NCBI RefSeq assembly: GCF_047495555.1
Contig: NZ_CP166866.1
Span: 1,648,001-1,712,000 of the forward strand
DNA length: 64,000 nucleotides
Source of the DNA: Methanobacterium_D sp040373355
GTDB lineage: Archaea; Methanobacteriota; Methanobacteria; Methanobacteriales; Methanobacteriaceae
Direction: 5' to 3'
Positions 7,415-15,951 of the stretch are shown one piece after another (position 1 is the first letter of the stretch; each line of letters begins with the position of its first letter). The notes under the pieces were generated by a model that was given only the letters and a program-made list of their open reading frames with translations, made no database searches and was not told the origin of the DNA. The position numbers were made by a program, and so were the translations under genes.

Positions 7415-10003
7415 ATGATAGAAAGACAGGAAAAAGCATATAAAGATGAATCAATTTATAAATTACTTCATCCATGGGTCAAAGAATGGTTTAAAGGTAA
7501 ATTTGAAACATTTACACAATCCCAGAAGTATGCTATAATGGATATTCACAAGGGGAACAATACGCTTATTTCATCACCTACTGGTTCTGGAAAGACCCTA
7601 ACTGCATTTCTTTCCATTATTAGTCAGTTAACCATGATGTCAGAGATGGAAAAACTTCAAGATAAGGTCTACTGTATCTATATCTCTCCTCTAAAAGCTC
7701 TTGATAATGACATTGAGAAAAACCTTAAAGAACCTCTTGAGGAAATTGAAAAAATTGCTGGAAAAGAGTTAGGGATCAGAAAAGCAGTTAGAACAGGGGA
7801 TACTAGTCAATATGAAAGGACTAAGATGCTTAAAAAGCCACCACATATTTTGATTACAACTCCAGAAACATTATCAATACTTTTATGTGCTCCTAAGTTT
7901 AGGGAAAAAATTAAGGACGTTGGCTATGTAATAATTGATGAAATTCACTCGTTAGCTGATAATAAAAGAGGAGTTCATCTCAGTCTAACTTTAGAAAGAT
8001 TACAGAAGCTTACTGGAGGATTTACTAGAATTGGTCTCAGTGCTACAGTTTCTCCATTAGAAAAGGTTGCTAAGTATTTAGTAGGTTATGAATATGGGAA
8101 TCCTCGAAGTTGTAAAATAGTAGATGTTAATTACTTAAAACAGCTTGATATGGAAGTAATGTGTCCCGTAGATGATATTATTAATTCAGATCCAGAAAAA
8201 ATGAATAAGGCAACTTATGATCTACTTGATGAGCTTATCCAGCAGCATAAAACCACTTTAATATTTACAAATACAAGGAGCGGAACTGAAAGTGTTGTTT
8301 TTAACCTCAAAAAGAAGTTCAAAGATAAATATGATGATTCAAACATTATGACTCATCACTCTTCTCTTTCAAGGGAACTAAGGCTTCAAACTGAGAATAA
8401 ACTGAAAGATGGAGAACTGAAAGTTGTTGTATCTTCCACATCTCTTGAATTGGGTATTGATATAGGTTATATTGATCTTGTAATACTTATAAGCTCTCCA
8501 AAATCAGTTTCTAGAGCTCTGCAGCGTATAGGTAGAAGTGGACATAAATTACATGAAAAATCAAAGGGCAGAATAATTGTTGTTGATAGGGATGACCTTG
8601 TTGAATGTTCATTAATCTTAAAAAATGCTGTTGAAGGGAAAATAGATGAAATAAATATTCCAGAAAATTGTCTGGATGTTTTAGCCCAGCAAATATATGG
8701 TATTGCCATAGAAGAAAAACAGGATATAGAATCAGTATATGAAGTTGTAAAAGGTAGCTATTGCTATAGAAATCTTCCACAATATGATTATTTAAGCGTT
8801 TTAAGTTATCTTGCTGGAGAATACACAGATTTAGAAGATAGATATGTCTACGCTAAAATATGGGTAGATTATGACACTAAAATGTTTGGAAAACGTGGAA
8901 AGCTTGCTAGAATGCTTTATTCAACAAATATAGGTACAATACCAGACAGATCTTCTGCCAGAGTTAAATGTGGAGGGGAAGTTGTTGGGCATGTAGAAGA
9001 GGATTTCATGGAAAAACTCCAAAAAGGAGATACATTTGTCCTTGGTGGTAGAATATACCGGTTTAATTACGCAAGAGGTATGACTCTTAATGTTACACCA
9101 TCATCAGGCCCTCCAAGCATCCCTTCATGGTTTTCAGAGCAGCTCCCACTATCGTTTGATTTAGCTATTGAAATTCAAGGTTTTAGAGCTATAATGGAAG
9201 GAAAATTCCAGGCAGAACGTAGTAAAGAAGAAATAATGGATTTTATACATGAATATCTATATGTAGATTACAATGCTGCTAATTCAATTTATGAATACTT
9301 CAGAGAACAATATCTCTATGCTACTATTCCAAGCAGTAAAAAGATCTTGATTGAGCATTATAAAGGATTCGGAGGTAGAAAATTTGTAGTGTTCCATACT
9401 TGCTTTGGAAGAAGAGTAAACGACGCTCTATCTCGTGCAGTAGCTTATATTATTGCTAAGAAGTACAGAAGAGATATAATGATTTCAATTTCAGATAATG
9501 GTTTTTATTTGAGTTCTGAAGGTAAAATTGGAGGTTTAGATGCATTTAGTGACTTAACTTCAGAGAATATTGAAGAGATATTAACCAAAGCCATTGAAAA
9601 AACTGAAACATTGGCTGGAAGGTTTAGGCACTGTGCTGGAAGAGCGTTAATGATTTTAAGGCGTTATAAAGGAATGGAAAAAAGCGTATCTCGACAGCAT
9701 ATTAAAGGTAAAATACTTCTAAACTTTGTTAAAGAATTGGATGATAACTTTTCGATACTTAAAGAAGCAAGAAGGGAAGTAATTGAAGATTTCATGGATG
9801 TAAAAAATGCAAAACGTGTTTTAAGAATGATTGAAAATAATGAGCTCGAAATAAAAAAGATAAATACAACTATACCTTCACCATTTGCTTTTAATCTGGT
9901 TGCTCAATGTTATTTAGATGTTTTAAAATATGAAGAAAGAATTGAGTTTATAAGAAGAATGCATCAAGCAATAGTTAGCCAAATAGGCAATGAAAGTGCA
10001 TAA
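7415..10003 (+). CDS. Lhr-family superfamily 2 helicase
   Basis: This 862-residue ATP-dependent helicase contains the two RecA-like domains of superfamily 2 and the winged-helix and core regions of Lhr-Core. Visible motifs are PTGSGKT (55-61), SPLKAL (91-96), TTPETL, DEIH (175-178), SAT (209-211), a motif V segment with LELGIDIG, and QRIGRSGHK (motif VI, near 370). Its length matches Lhr-Core enzymes, not the long bacterial Lhr. These translocate 3'-5' on single-stranded DNA and unwind DNA or RNA-DNA hybrids. The preceding phosphoesterase resembles the bacterial Lhr/MPE repair pair, but I see no ligase or exonuclease gene nearby. Confidence 0.93.
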   Translation: MIERQEKAYKDESIYKLLHPWVKEWFKGKFETFTQSQKYAIMDIHKGNNTLISSPTGSGKTLTAFLSIISQLTMMSEMEKLQDKVYCIYISPLKALDNDIEKNLKEPLEEIEKIAGKELGIRKAVRTGDTSQYERTKMLKKPPHILITTPETLSILLCAPKFREKIKDVGYVIIDEIHSLADNKRGVHLSLTLERLQKLTGGFTRIGLSATVSPLEKVAKYLVGYEYGNPRSCKIVDVNYLKQLDMEVMCPVDDIINSDPEKMNKATYDLLDELIQQHKTTLIFTNTRSGTESVVFNLKKKFKDKYDDSNIMTHHSSLSRELRLQTENKLKDGELKVVVSSTSLELGIDIGYIDLVILISSPKSVSRALQRIGRSGHKLHEKSKGRIIVVDRDDLVECSLILKNAVEGKIDEINIPENCLDVLAQQIYGIAIEEKQDIESVYEVVKGSYCYRNLPQYDYLSVLSYLAGEYTDLEDRYVYAKIWVDYDTKMFGKRGKLARMLYSTNIGTIPDRSSARVKCGGEVVGHVEEDFMEKLQKGDTFVLGGRIYRFNYARGMTLNVTPSSGPPSIPSWFSEQLPLSFDLAIEIQGFRAIMEGKFQAERSKEEIMDFIHEYLYVDYNAANSIYEYFREQYLYATIPSSKKILIEHYKGFGGRKFVVFHTCFGRRVNDALSRAVAYIIAKKYRRDIMISISDNGFYLSSEGKIGGLDAFSDLTSENIEEILTKAIEKTETLAGRFRHCAGRALMILRRYKGMEKSVSRQHIKGKILLNFVKELDDNFSILKEARREVIEDFMDVKNAKRVLRMIENNELEIKKINTTIPSPFAFNLVAQCYLDVLKYEERIEFIRRMHQAIVSQIGNESA

Positions 10004-10024
10004 AAAGAAAAAAGAATTATTTAT

Positions 10025-10333
10025 TTATTCTGCAAAGTAATGCATAAAATCGTCAGCATCTATTTCCATGAACCACTGACCATTTGAAGTCATTATAGGA
10101 GTTCTTGTTATTACAACAGCAAGATCTTCCGCTTCCATATCGTTATCAGTATCCATACCTTCAGTAATTACTTTTAAAGCTTCACTAAGAGATTCTTTTG
10201 TGTCAAATCCAAGTAGCATCTCCCTTACGTCCATTCCTACTTCTTCTGATGCGTCAGGGTTCTTTGCTATCTCTACACTTTTTAAATTATTGAATACTCT
10301 TACTGCAACTGATTTAATTTCGTTATCGTTCAT
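10025..10333 (-). CDS. Small hypothetical acidic protein
   Basis: This protein of about 102 residues is strongly acidic and I do not recognise the family. An upstream in-frame ATG at 10345 exists, but the ribosome-binding site GGTGAT ends five bases before the internal ATG at 10333, which I take as the start. No cysteines, membrane helix or signal are present. It is convergent with the Lhr gene. Confidence 0.6.
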   Translation of the reverse strand: MNDNEIKSVAVRVFNNLKSVEIAKNPDASEEVGMDVREMLLGFDTKESLSEALKVITEGMDTDNDMEAEDLAVVITRTPIMTSNGQWFMEIDADDFMHYFAE

Positions 10334-10725
10334 AATAATCACCATAATAGTGTTTTTATTCTATCTTTTTATTTAATTTGTTTTTAGAACTATTATATAA
10401 AACTAACCTATGAAATGAGATTAATTTTAAATGTACTACTGTTCTAATTTTATATGATTTATATTTAAGTATTATTTTAATTTCTAAATTTAAAGCTTAG
10501 TATAATTTTGAATATTAAAATGAATTTAACTTATAACTATTATATTAATTACAATTTAATAATATCCTATTTTAACTAAAAAGACATAAATTAAAAGTTA
10601 AAAGTATATTAAAAACTATGAATACCTACTTTTTATATAAAATTGATTTCAACAAAGTATTTGAATAAAACAATTACATAATATTATTAAAGATATGATA
10701 ATAAAATTTGAATTGGGGAGATTTA
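10334..10725. other. AT-rich divergent intergenic region
   Basis: This gap of nearly 400 bp is almost pure A/T and lies between divergent small genes. A TATA-like segment near 10631-10643 could serve the rightward gene. I find no open frame, no strong dyad and no GC-rich RNA candidate. Confidence 0.4.
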
Positions 10726-11019
10726 ATGCTTGAAAGATTAGATAATATTATATATATGCTTTTAAATGATTTAAAGGATGGAAATCCTGTAATAAAGTTA
10801 GCACAAAGAGATGACACATTCGAGGGAGAAACTCGCACTAATATATATTTTTATGTTGAATTAAGAAGAGATTATAAATTGAAACTTTCTTATCTTAGTG
10901 AATTAGAAGAAATGTTTGGAAGTGATGTATCATTTGTTCAAAGTGTTTCTTCAGGATGTAATATAATTAAAACTAAGATTTCTCTTGAAAGTATTAAGCA
11001 TTTTGAAGAAGAGGAATAA
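10726..11019 (+). CDS. Small hypothetical protein
   Basis: This protein of about 97 residues is of unrecognised family. An open TTG start lies at 10708, but the ribosome-binding site GGGGAG (10715-10720) points to the ATG at 10726. The sequence alternates helix and strand, has a single cysteine near the C-terminus and ends with four acidic residues. There is no membrane segment. Function unknown. Confidence 0.6.
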   Translation: MLERLDNIIYMLLNDLKDGNPVIKLAQRDDTFEGETRTNIYFYVELRRDYKLKLSYLSELEEMFGSDVSFVQSVSSGCNIIKTKISLESIKHFEEEE

Positions 11020-11265
11020 TTTATAGGTATTTTAAGATTATATTTTTTAATTAAACTTTTATATTTTATTTTATTTACATCCCTTAATATTTAGACATTT
11101 AATTCATTATGCTTTAGCTAGAATTATTTAGTAAATATGTTTTTTTATTTTTTAAAGAAGAAAAATAATTATTTACCATATTATTAATATATTTGAAATA
11201 CATAATATGAATCACAGTCACTAAATAATTTTATAATATATTCCAGGATGTGAGGATGTGGTGTC

Positions 11266-11922
11266 ATGGATAATGGGGATATTGAGGATAAAAAAACTGA
11301 ACACTACAAAACGAAATTTTTAAAAGAATTAAAGCCGGGGGAAGAAATAGAAGGCGAAATATATATTGGAAATATTAAGAGGAGACTAATTAAAAAAGCT
11401 ACTGTTAATGAGTTTTTCGTCATAATAATAGATCATGAAAATGAGGAAAAATGGATATGTGGTATAGTTACTTCCTATTATCCTAAAAATGGAAATATTT
11501 ATGGGGAAAAAGAAGGTAGAGTTTACAGTTTAGTTGATAGCTTAAATCATGCCATTAATGACACTCCAATGAATAAAGAAGATAGTTATTCAGTTAAATT
11601 TGAAGTGTTTAGAAAGAACATTAATGAAAATTTGAAAAAAGTTAAAGTTAAAGCAGTTCAATCCTGGAAGCCTGGTGCTAAAGCTGCAAACTTAGAAGTT
11701 ATAAGTGCCGAATTATCGAAACCTGAAGTATTAAAAAAGAATTCATTGGAAAGATTAGCAGATGAAAATTCTGCAGTAAAATTAGCATTTGAAAGTTTAA
11801 GGGCATCTTTAAAAGAAATAAATAAAAAATCACTTGCTTTTGAACTTAAACACTTTTTAGATAAGAAAAAGATAACAAAAACAGAATTTAAAAAAGCTTT
11901 AATTGAATTAGATAGAGCTTAA
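11266..11922 (+). CDS. Hypothetical two-part protein
   Basis: This 218-residue protein is of unrecognised family. About the first 145 residues look like a beta-rich domain that could be OB-like (segment LKPGEEIEGEIYIGNI). The last 65 residues are a lysine-rich helical tail with short hydrophobic heptads. It has no cysteine cluster or membrane helix. The ATG at 11266 follows GGTGT. It is convergent with the DUF2769 gene. A nucleic-acid-binding role would fit the charge but is not shown. Confidence 0.6.
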   Translation: MDNGDIEDKKTEHYKTKFLKELKPGEEIEGEIYIGNIKRRLIKKATVNEFFVIIIDHENEEKWICGIVTSYYPKNGNIYGEKEGRVYSLVDSLNHAINDTPMNKEDSYSVKFEVFRKNINENLKKVKVKAVQSWKPGAKAANLEVISAELSKPEVLKKNSLERLADENSAVKLAFESLRASLKEINKKSLAFELKHFLDKKKITKTEFKKALIELDRA

Positions 11923-11933
11923 TTTTAATGTGT

Positions 11934-12248
11934 TTACTTATTTGGTTTTCCATTCTTGCAGAAATAACGGTTTGGATTTTCATTTTCTAGATTATTATCT
12001 TCCCAAACTATACATTTATTGCATATACATTGTTTTTTAGGATCTAAATCTTTACAGAGTGCTTCTCCAGTTGAGCAATACATCCCTGGAACTCTATCCC
12101 TTTCAAAATACATTCCACTTTCACTGCTCCATGCTATTTCCATCATTATCCTTCTTTTACCTTCTGCACATTCACTTTTAGCCTGAACTGGGCATGTGGG
12201 GCATAGACAGTTTTTGATATTTATAATACTAAAAGGAACATCAGAAAT
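11934..12248 (-). CDS. DUF2769 cysteine-rich protein, probable ATT start
   Basis: This cysteine-rich protein resembles DUF2769. The first ATG (12146) would give only 70 residues. The same frame continues upstream without a stop and encodes the conserved N-terminal block KNCLCPTCPVQAKSEC, then reaches a TGA at 12254. No ATG, GTG or TTG exists between, but a GGAGG site (12256-12260) lies seven bases before an ATT at 12246-12248. I therefore place the start there, giving 104 residues. It encodes several CxxC-type cysteines (CLCPTC, CICNKC), suggesting metal binding. It is the last gene of a tight three-gene operon. Function unknown. Confidence 0.72.
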   Translation of the reverse strand: MSDVPFSIINIKNCLCPTCPVQAKSECAEGKRRIMMEIAWSSESGMYFERDRVPGMYCSTGEALCKDLDPKKQCICNKCIVWEDNNLENENPNRYFCKNGKPNK

Positions 12249-12255
12249 TTTTCAA

Positions 12256-12260
12256 CCTCC
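12256..12260 (-). promoter_or_regulatory. Shine-Dalgarno site before an ATT start
   Basis: The minus strand reads GGAGG here, seven bases before the in-frame ATT that begins the conserved DUF2769 reading frame. The next codon upstream of AAA-ATT is a TGA stop, so no conventional start codon can use this site in that frame. Confidence 0.6.
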
Positions 12261-12262
12261 AA

Positions 12263-12541
12263 TTAGGGAATATTTTCTCTAATATCCTTTGTTACAATAT
12301 CATAGTAATCTTTGAATTCCTCTATCTGATCAACTTTATTGGATTCAGTTAGCTCATATTTGGATGGATCAAGCTCTAAAATTACATATATCTCATTTCG
12401 ATTACTACTTTCTTTATCAATATATACTCTATCTTTGTATCCATCTAGTTTTACGTCTATTTCATCTATGTAGCTGAAGAGCCATCCATCATCAATGAAT
12501 TCAAAAATATTTTCTTTAATATTTCTGTTTAAAGTTAACAT
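12263..12541 (-). CDS. Small hypothetical protein
   Basis: This 92-residue acidic protein is of unrecognised family, with alternating strands and helices and no cysteines or membrane segment. It starts one base after the upstream gene's stop region and ends 14 nt before the DUF2769 start, so it is co-transcribed as the middle gene of three. Its start at 12541 is preceded by a weak site. Function unknown. Confidence 0.6.
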   Translation of the reverse strand: MLTLNRNIKENIFEFIDDGWLFSYIDEIDVKLDGYKDRVYIDKESSNRNEIYVILELDPSKYELTESNKVDQIEEFKDYYDIVTKDIRENIP

Positions 12542-12542
12542 T

Positions 12543-12899
12543 TTACCACTTTATAGCTCTATAATTGTCATTTAAGATTACTTGGCGAACATGAGTTGCT
12601 TTTTCTTTTTGTGTTGCCTTATTGTCATCATCCATATATACATTAAGCTTAAACATCCCTCCGTTTTCAGCAGGACCAACAACTAGATCAGAGCGGTTAT
12701 CTCTACCTGTAAACCTTAAATGTGTAGCTTCATTTTCACTAACCTTATTTTCATTATCATCTTCGTAGAATACATCTCCTTCTGCATATGTGGAAGGTAT
12801 GCGTAATTTTGATGATGGTATATCTTTAGGTACCTTAATTTTTTCTGGTATTGGAACCATTTTTATTTTATTTATTTTTTCTAATCTTTCAACTGCCAT
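12543..12899 (-). CDS. Small hypothetical protein, first gene of operon
   Basis: This protein of about 118 residues is of unrecognised family. It has a proline- and lysine-rich N-terminal third (VPIPEKIKVPKDIP) and an acidic middle with many N and D residues. The open frame has an ATG at 12908, but GGGTGA ends five bases before the ATG at 12899, which is the better start. It heads a three-gene leftward operon ending with the DUF2769 gene. No enzymatic motif is visible. Confidence 0.6.
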   Translation of the reverse strand: MAVERLEKINKIKMVPIPEKIKVPKDIPSSKLRIPSTYAEGDVFYEDDNENKVSENEATHLRFTGRDNRSDLVVGPAENGGMFKLNVYMDDDNKATQKEKATHVRQVILNDNYRAIKW

Positions 12900-13370
12900 T
12901 AATATCACCCATAATAATGATTAATACTTTATTTTAATTTATTATTATTTTAAATTAACTGTAAACTTAAATTTTTATAAAATTAATGGTATAATTGAAA
13001 GTGTAAAAACATAGAATTATTGTCCATTTTAGTTCGTTAAACAATTCTATAACGAAGTTTTAAATTTAATCTAAATAATTGAAAAAATATGGAAATTGCG
13101 CTTCAAATAAATTTGCTAAAAACTACTAAATTTACATCAATTGGGCTATATGTAAACAATTAAATTCAGTAAGTTTAAACAATAATTATTTTTGAGTAAT
13201 ATGGAGTATAAATTTGCCATATCATAATACTATTCATTTAATAAATAATATGTTTGTTAATCAAAATTTTAGCTATCTAAAAATAAATTAGCTAAATATT
13301 TACTTTTGAATAATTTCACTGCAAAATTTTGAGTAAAAAATAATATTCTCAAAATTAATAAAATAATATA
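12900..13370. other. AT-rich divergent intergenic region with dyads
   Basis: This 470-bp gap lies between divergent genes. It holds an inverted repeat TTCGTT/AACGAA (13033-13038 and 13051-13056) overlapping an imperfect ATAGAATT..ACAATTCTAT pairing, and the dyad at 13325-13356 listed separately. No open frame or RNA gene is recognisable. Confidence 0.4.
13325..13356 (+). promoter_or_regulatory. Inverted repeat around promoter of methyltransferase gene
   Basis: AATTTTGAG (13325-13333) and CTCAAAATT (13348-13356) form a perfect 9-bp inverted repeat with a 14-bp TATA-like spacer. It ends 14 bp before the ATG at 13371, which lacks a ribosome-binding site. The TATA-to-start distance fits a leaderless transcript, so the dyad could be an operator. 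Confidence 0.4.
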
Positions 13371-14060
13371 ATGGAACACAAGTTTAAGATTAAGGGGCCC
13401 ATTTTTATTGGAAGAAGTTATGAAGAATATCTTAAAATGTTCAATTTAGATCTCCAAAAACTAAGAGATAAAAAAATTCTTGATTGTGCAGCAGGAGCAA
13501 GTTCTTTTACAGCTAGAATGACTGAAAATGGTTATGATGCAAAAGCTGCAGATATATTATATGATAAAGAACCTTCTTTTCTTCAAAATAGATGCAGAGA
13601 ACATCTAACTGTTCTTGTTGAAGCTTTAGCTGATCTTGAAGGTCATTTTGTTTGGGATTTCTTTAAAGACTTAGATGACCTTAAACAACATCGAATGAAT
13701 TCATGCATCGAATTTTATGAAGATTATAAAAATAATAGGGCTAATTATATTAAGGCTGATTTATTAAATATTCCATTTAAAAATAATTCTTTTTCATTAG
13801 TCCTTTGTTCTCATCTTCTTTTTATATATGACCATAGACTAAACTATGATTTTCATATTAACTCCGTAAAAGAAATGTTAAGGGTAACAAAAAATGAAGT
13901 GTTTGTATATCCATTGGTAAAGCATAAATCAATAAAATCAGAATTTGTAAAAAGAATAGAACAGGATTTAGATAAAAATGCAAATATTATGATAGAAAAG
14001 GTTGACTATGAGTTTAGAAGAGGCGGCAATGAAATGATGAAACTTCAAAAGCTTGATTAA
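13371..14060 (+). CDS. Class I SAM-dependent methyltransferase
   Basis: This 229-residue protein has a class I Rossmann methyltransferase core. Motif I is KKILDCAAGASSF (34-46), the post-I acidic position is D61, and a motif IV-like segment SLVLCSHLLF lies near 140. The glycine loop is AAGAS, less canonical than GxGxG but seen in methyltransferases of unknown substrate. The gene begins a rightward cluster with the HIT and MetX-like genes (30-nt and 10-nt gaps). Substrate unknown. Confidence 0.75.
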   Translation: MEHKFKIKGPIFIGRSYEEYLKMFNLDLQKLRDKKILDCAAGASSFTARMTENGYDAKAADILYDKEPSFLQNRCREHLTVLVEALADLEGHFVWDFFKDLDDLKQHRMNSCIEFYEDYKNNRANYIKADLLNIPFKNNSFSLVLCSHLLFIYDHRLNYDFHINSVKEMLRVTKNEVFVYPLVKHKSIKSEFVKRIEQDLDKNANIMIEKVDYEFRRGGNEMMKLQKLD

Positions 14061-14090
14061 TACAAATCTAAATAATAAGGAATTGATAAA

Positions 14091-14549
14091 ATGGAAAGAA
14101 GTTATGATGATGAATTAAGGGAACGTAATTTTGGAGATTTATTCTATGAAACTCCTCATTGGCTAGTATTTCTTGCCCCGAATCAAAGTAATATAGGAAC
14201 ATGTGTTGTTGCATTAAAAAGGCATGATGGAGTTTTAGCTCGTTTAAGTGAGAAAGAATGGGTTGACTTTGGAAAAACTGTTAACATATTAGAATCAGCA
14301 CTTAAAAAATCATTTAGTCCCACTTTATTTAATTGGGGAGCTCTTATGAATGCGGATTATATGAAAGAAAATCCTGATCCCCATATTCACTGGCATTTTA
14401 TTCCTCGTTATAAAAATAAAGTTGAATTCGATGGGCTTGTTTTTGTAGACAAGTATTTTGGTTCAATGCAGCCAAGACCAATTGAAGAAGTTCCAGCTAG
14501 TGTCAGAAAAAAGATAATAGAAAAAATTAAAGAAAAAATAGAAATTTAG
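14091..14549 (+). CDS. HIT-family nucleotide hydrolase or transferase
   Basis: This 152-residue protein ends its core with the histidine triad HIHWHFIPRY, where the middle histidine is the usual nucleophile. HIT proteins cleave or transfer nucleotides from dinucleoside polyphosphates or AMP derivatives. The N-terminal half has the strands and helix expected of the fold. A ribosome-binding site AAGGAA precedes the ATG. It lies between a methyltransferase and an alpha/beta hydrolase, in one probable transcript. Confidence 0.82.
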   Translation: MERSYDDELRERNFGDLFYETPHWLVFLAPNQSNIGTCVVALKRHDGVLARLSEKEWVDFGKTVNILESALKKSFSPTLFNWGALMNADYMKENPDPHIHWHFIPRYKNKVEFDGLVFVDKYFGSMQPRPIEEVPASVRKKIIEKIKEKIEI

Positions 14550-14559
14550 AGGTGAATTC

Positions 14560-15522
14560 ATGGAACCACAATATTACACTGTTAACAATTTTAAATTTGA
14601 ATCAGAATTTGTCTTACCCCATTTAAAAATAGAATATCATGCATTTGGTAAAAAAGAAGTTAATGAAGAAGGTAATCTAACTAATGGAATTATATATTTA
14701 CATGGTATGTCCGGCGATTATACTTCAATTAAGCGTATTAAAGATATCATAGGGCCTGGAAAGCCCATAGACACAGAAAAATATTATATAATTTGTCCAA
14801 CGGCATTGGGCTCCCCTGGATCTTCTGCTCCTTCTACATCAGGATTAGGAAATTTTTTTTCACATTATACAATTAAAGACATGGTAAATGCTATTCACGC
14901 CTTCCTTAGTGAATGTTTCAATGTTAAACACCTTAAAGGTATTATAGGAACTTCTATGGGTGGTTTTCAAGCACTTGAATGGGCAGTAAGTTATCCAGAA
15001 TTTATGGATTTTGTTATTCCTATTACAACAAGCCATGATGTAAGGGGAAAAAATTTTGCAATCTTTAATTTAATGAATACATTTATCAAAAATGATCCAG
15101 ACTATAAAGATGGTGAATATGAGCAAAATCCTGAAATAGGTCCACAAAATGCCACCATGTTACTTTATCTCTATGGATTTTCTGATAGATTCTATAAAAA
15201 AAGTTCAGACGAGGAAGTACTTGAATCACTTGAAGAGATGAAAAAAGAAGGCATGAAAACAGATGCCAATGATATTGTATGGCGAAATGAAGCTGCTATG
15301 TCTCATGATATAAGCAAAAGAGTTGAAAATATTAAATCAAAAGTCCTTATAATTGGAATAAATGAAGATCAGTATTTTCCACCAGATTTAGATACAATAC
15401 CTCTTTCAAAAATGATTAGAGGATCAGAGCTTCTTTTATATGACTCTGAACTAGGACATCTTGGAACTAGTGAGATTAAAAAAGTAGAAAATGTTATTTC
15501 TAAGTTTCTAGAGGGTATATAA
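14560..15522 (+). CDS. Alpha/beta hydrolase, MetX-like
   Basis: This 320-residue alpha/beta hydrolase is of the homoserine O-acetyltransferase-like branch. The nucleophile S132 sits in GTSMGGFQALEW, and D270 and H300 complete a plausible triad in GINEDQYFPP and ELGHLGT. The segment SPGSSAPST before the nucleophile and YHAFGK near the N-terminus are typical of MetX relatives. It may acylate homoserine or a related alcohol, or be a hydrolase. True MetX proteins are longer (about 360-490 aa), so I leave the symbol open. Strong site GAGGTGA before the ATG; 10 nt after the HIT gene. Confidence 0.78.
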   Translation: MEPQYYTVNNFKFESEFVLPHLKIEYHAFGKKEVNEEGNLTNGIIYLHGMSGDYTSIKRIKDIIGPGKPIDTEKYYIICPTALGSPGSSAPSTSGLGNFFSHYTIKDMVNAIHAFLSECFNVKHLKGIIGTSMGGFQALEWAVSYPEFMDFVIPITTSHDVRGKNFAIFNLMNTFIKNDPDYKDGEYEQNPEIGPQNATMLLYLYGFSDRFYKKSSDEEVLESLEEMKKEGMKTDANDIVWRNEAAMSHDISKRVENIKSKVLIIGINEDQYFPPDLDTIPLSKMIRGSELLLYDSELGHLGTSEIKKVENVISKFLEGI

Positions 15523-15653
15523 TTAAATTACATCTTTTAATTTAAATTAATTTAAAATAACGCCTTAAATTAACATAAATAACAAATTATAGTGAGTATA
15601 GTAAAAAAGTTAATATAGATCATACATAATTAAATATTGCAAGGTGTTAAAAG

Positions 15654-15932
15654 ATGAAGGTTAAAATAGCTGATTATGGGGAGTCTGAAGAGGAAAATAA
15701 ATATTTTATAACTTATAGAATATTTGATATAAATGAAAATACCAGAAAAAAGCTTGAAACCCGTCTTAAAGACGATTTATTAATTAAATCTGATGATATT
15801 TTTTTAACTGTTAATTTTGAGCCTCAGTACTTCCCTTTTGGAAGTGATGAAGCTAAATACCGAAGAGAAGATTTTATAGCACGTGAAGAAATTGAAATGT
15901 TAGCTTATTTAATTGGTGTTTTAGAAGATTAA
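15654..15932 (+). CDS. Small hypothetical protein
   Basis: This 92-residue acidic protein is of unrecognised family, with a strand-rich N-terminal half and a helical C-terminus, and no cysteine or membrane helix. The site AAGGTG precedes the ATG. It lies 19 nt before a metallophosphoesterase gene and probably leads that transcript. Function unknown. Confidence 0.6.
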   Translation: MKVKIADYGESEEENKYFITYRIFDINENTRKKLETRLKDDLLIKSDDIFLTVNFEPQYFPFGSDEAKYRREDFIAREEIEMLAYLIGVLED

Positions 15933-15951
15933 ACATACTTTTCAACAAACG

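Noticed and set aside
10708..10725. TTG at 10708 as the start of the small gene
   Set aside because: The GGGGAG site lies inside this stretch and is well spaced for the ATG at 10726 instead.
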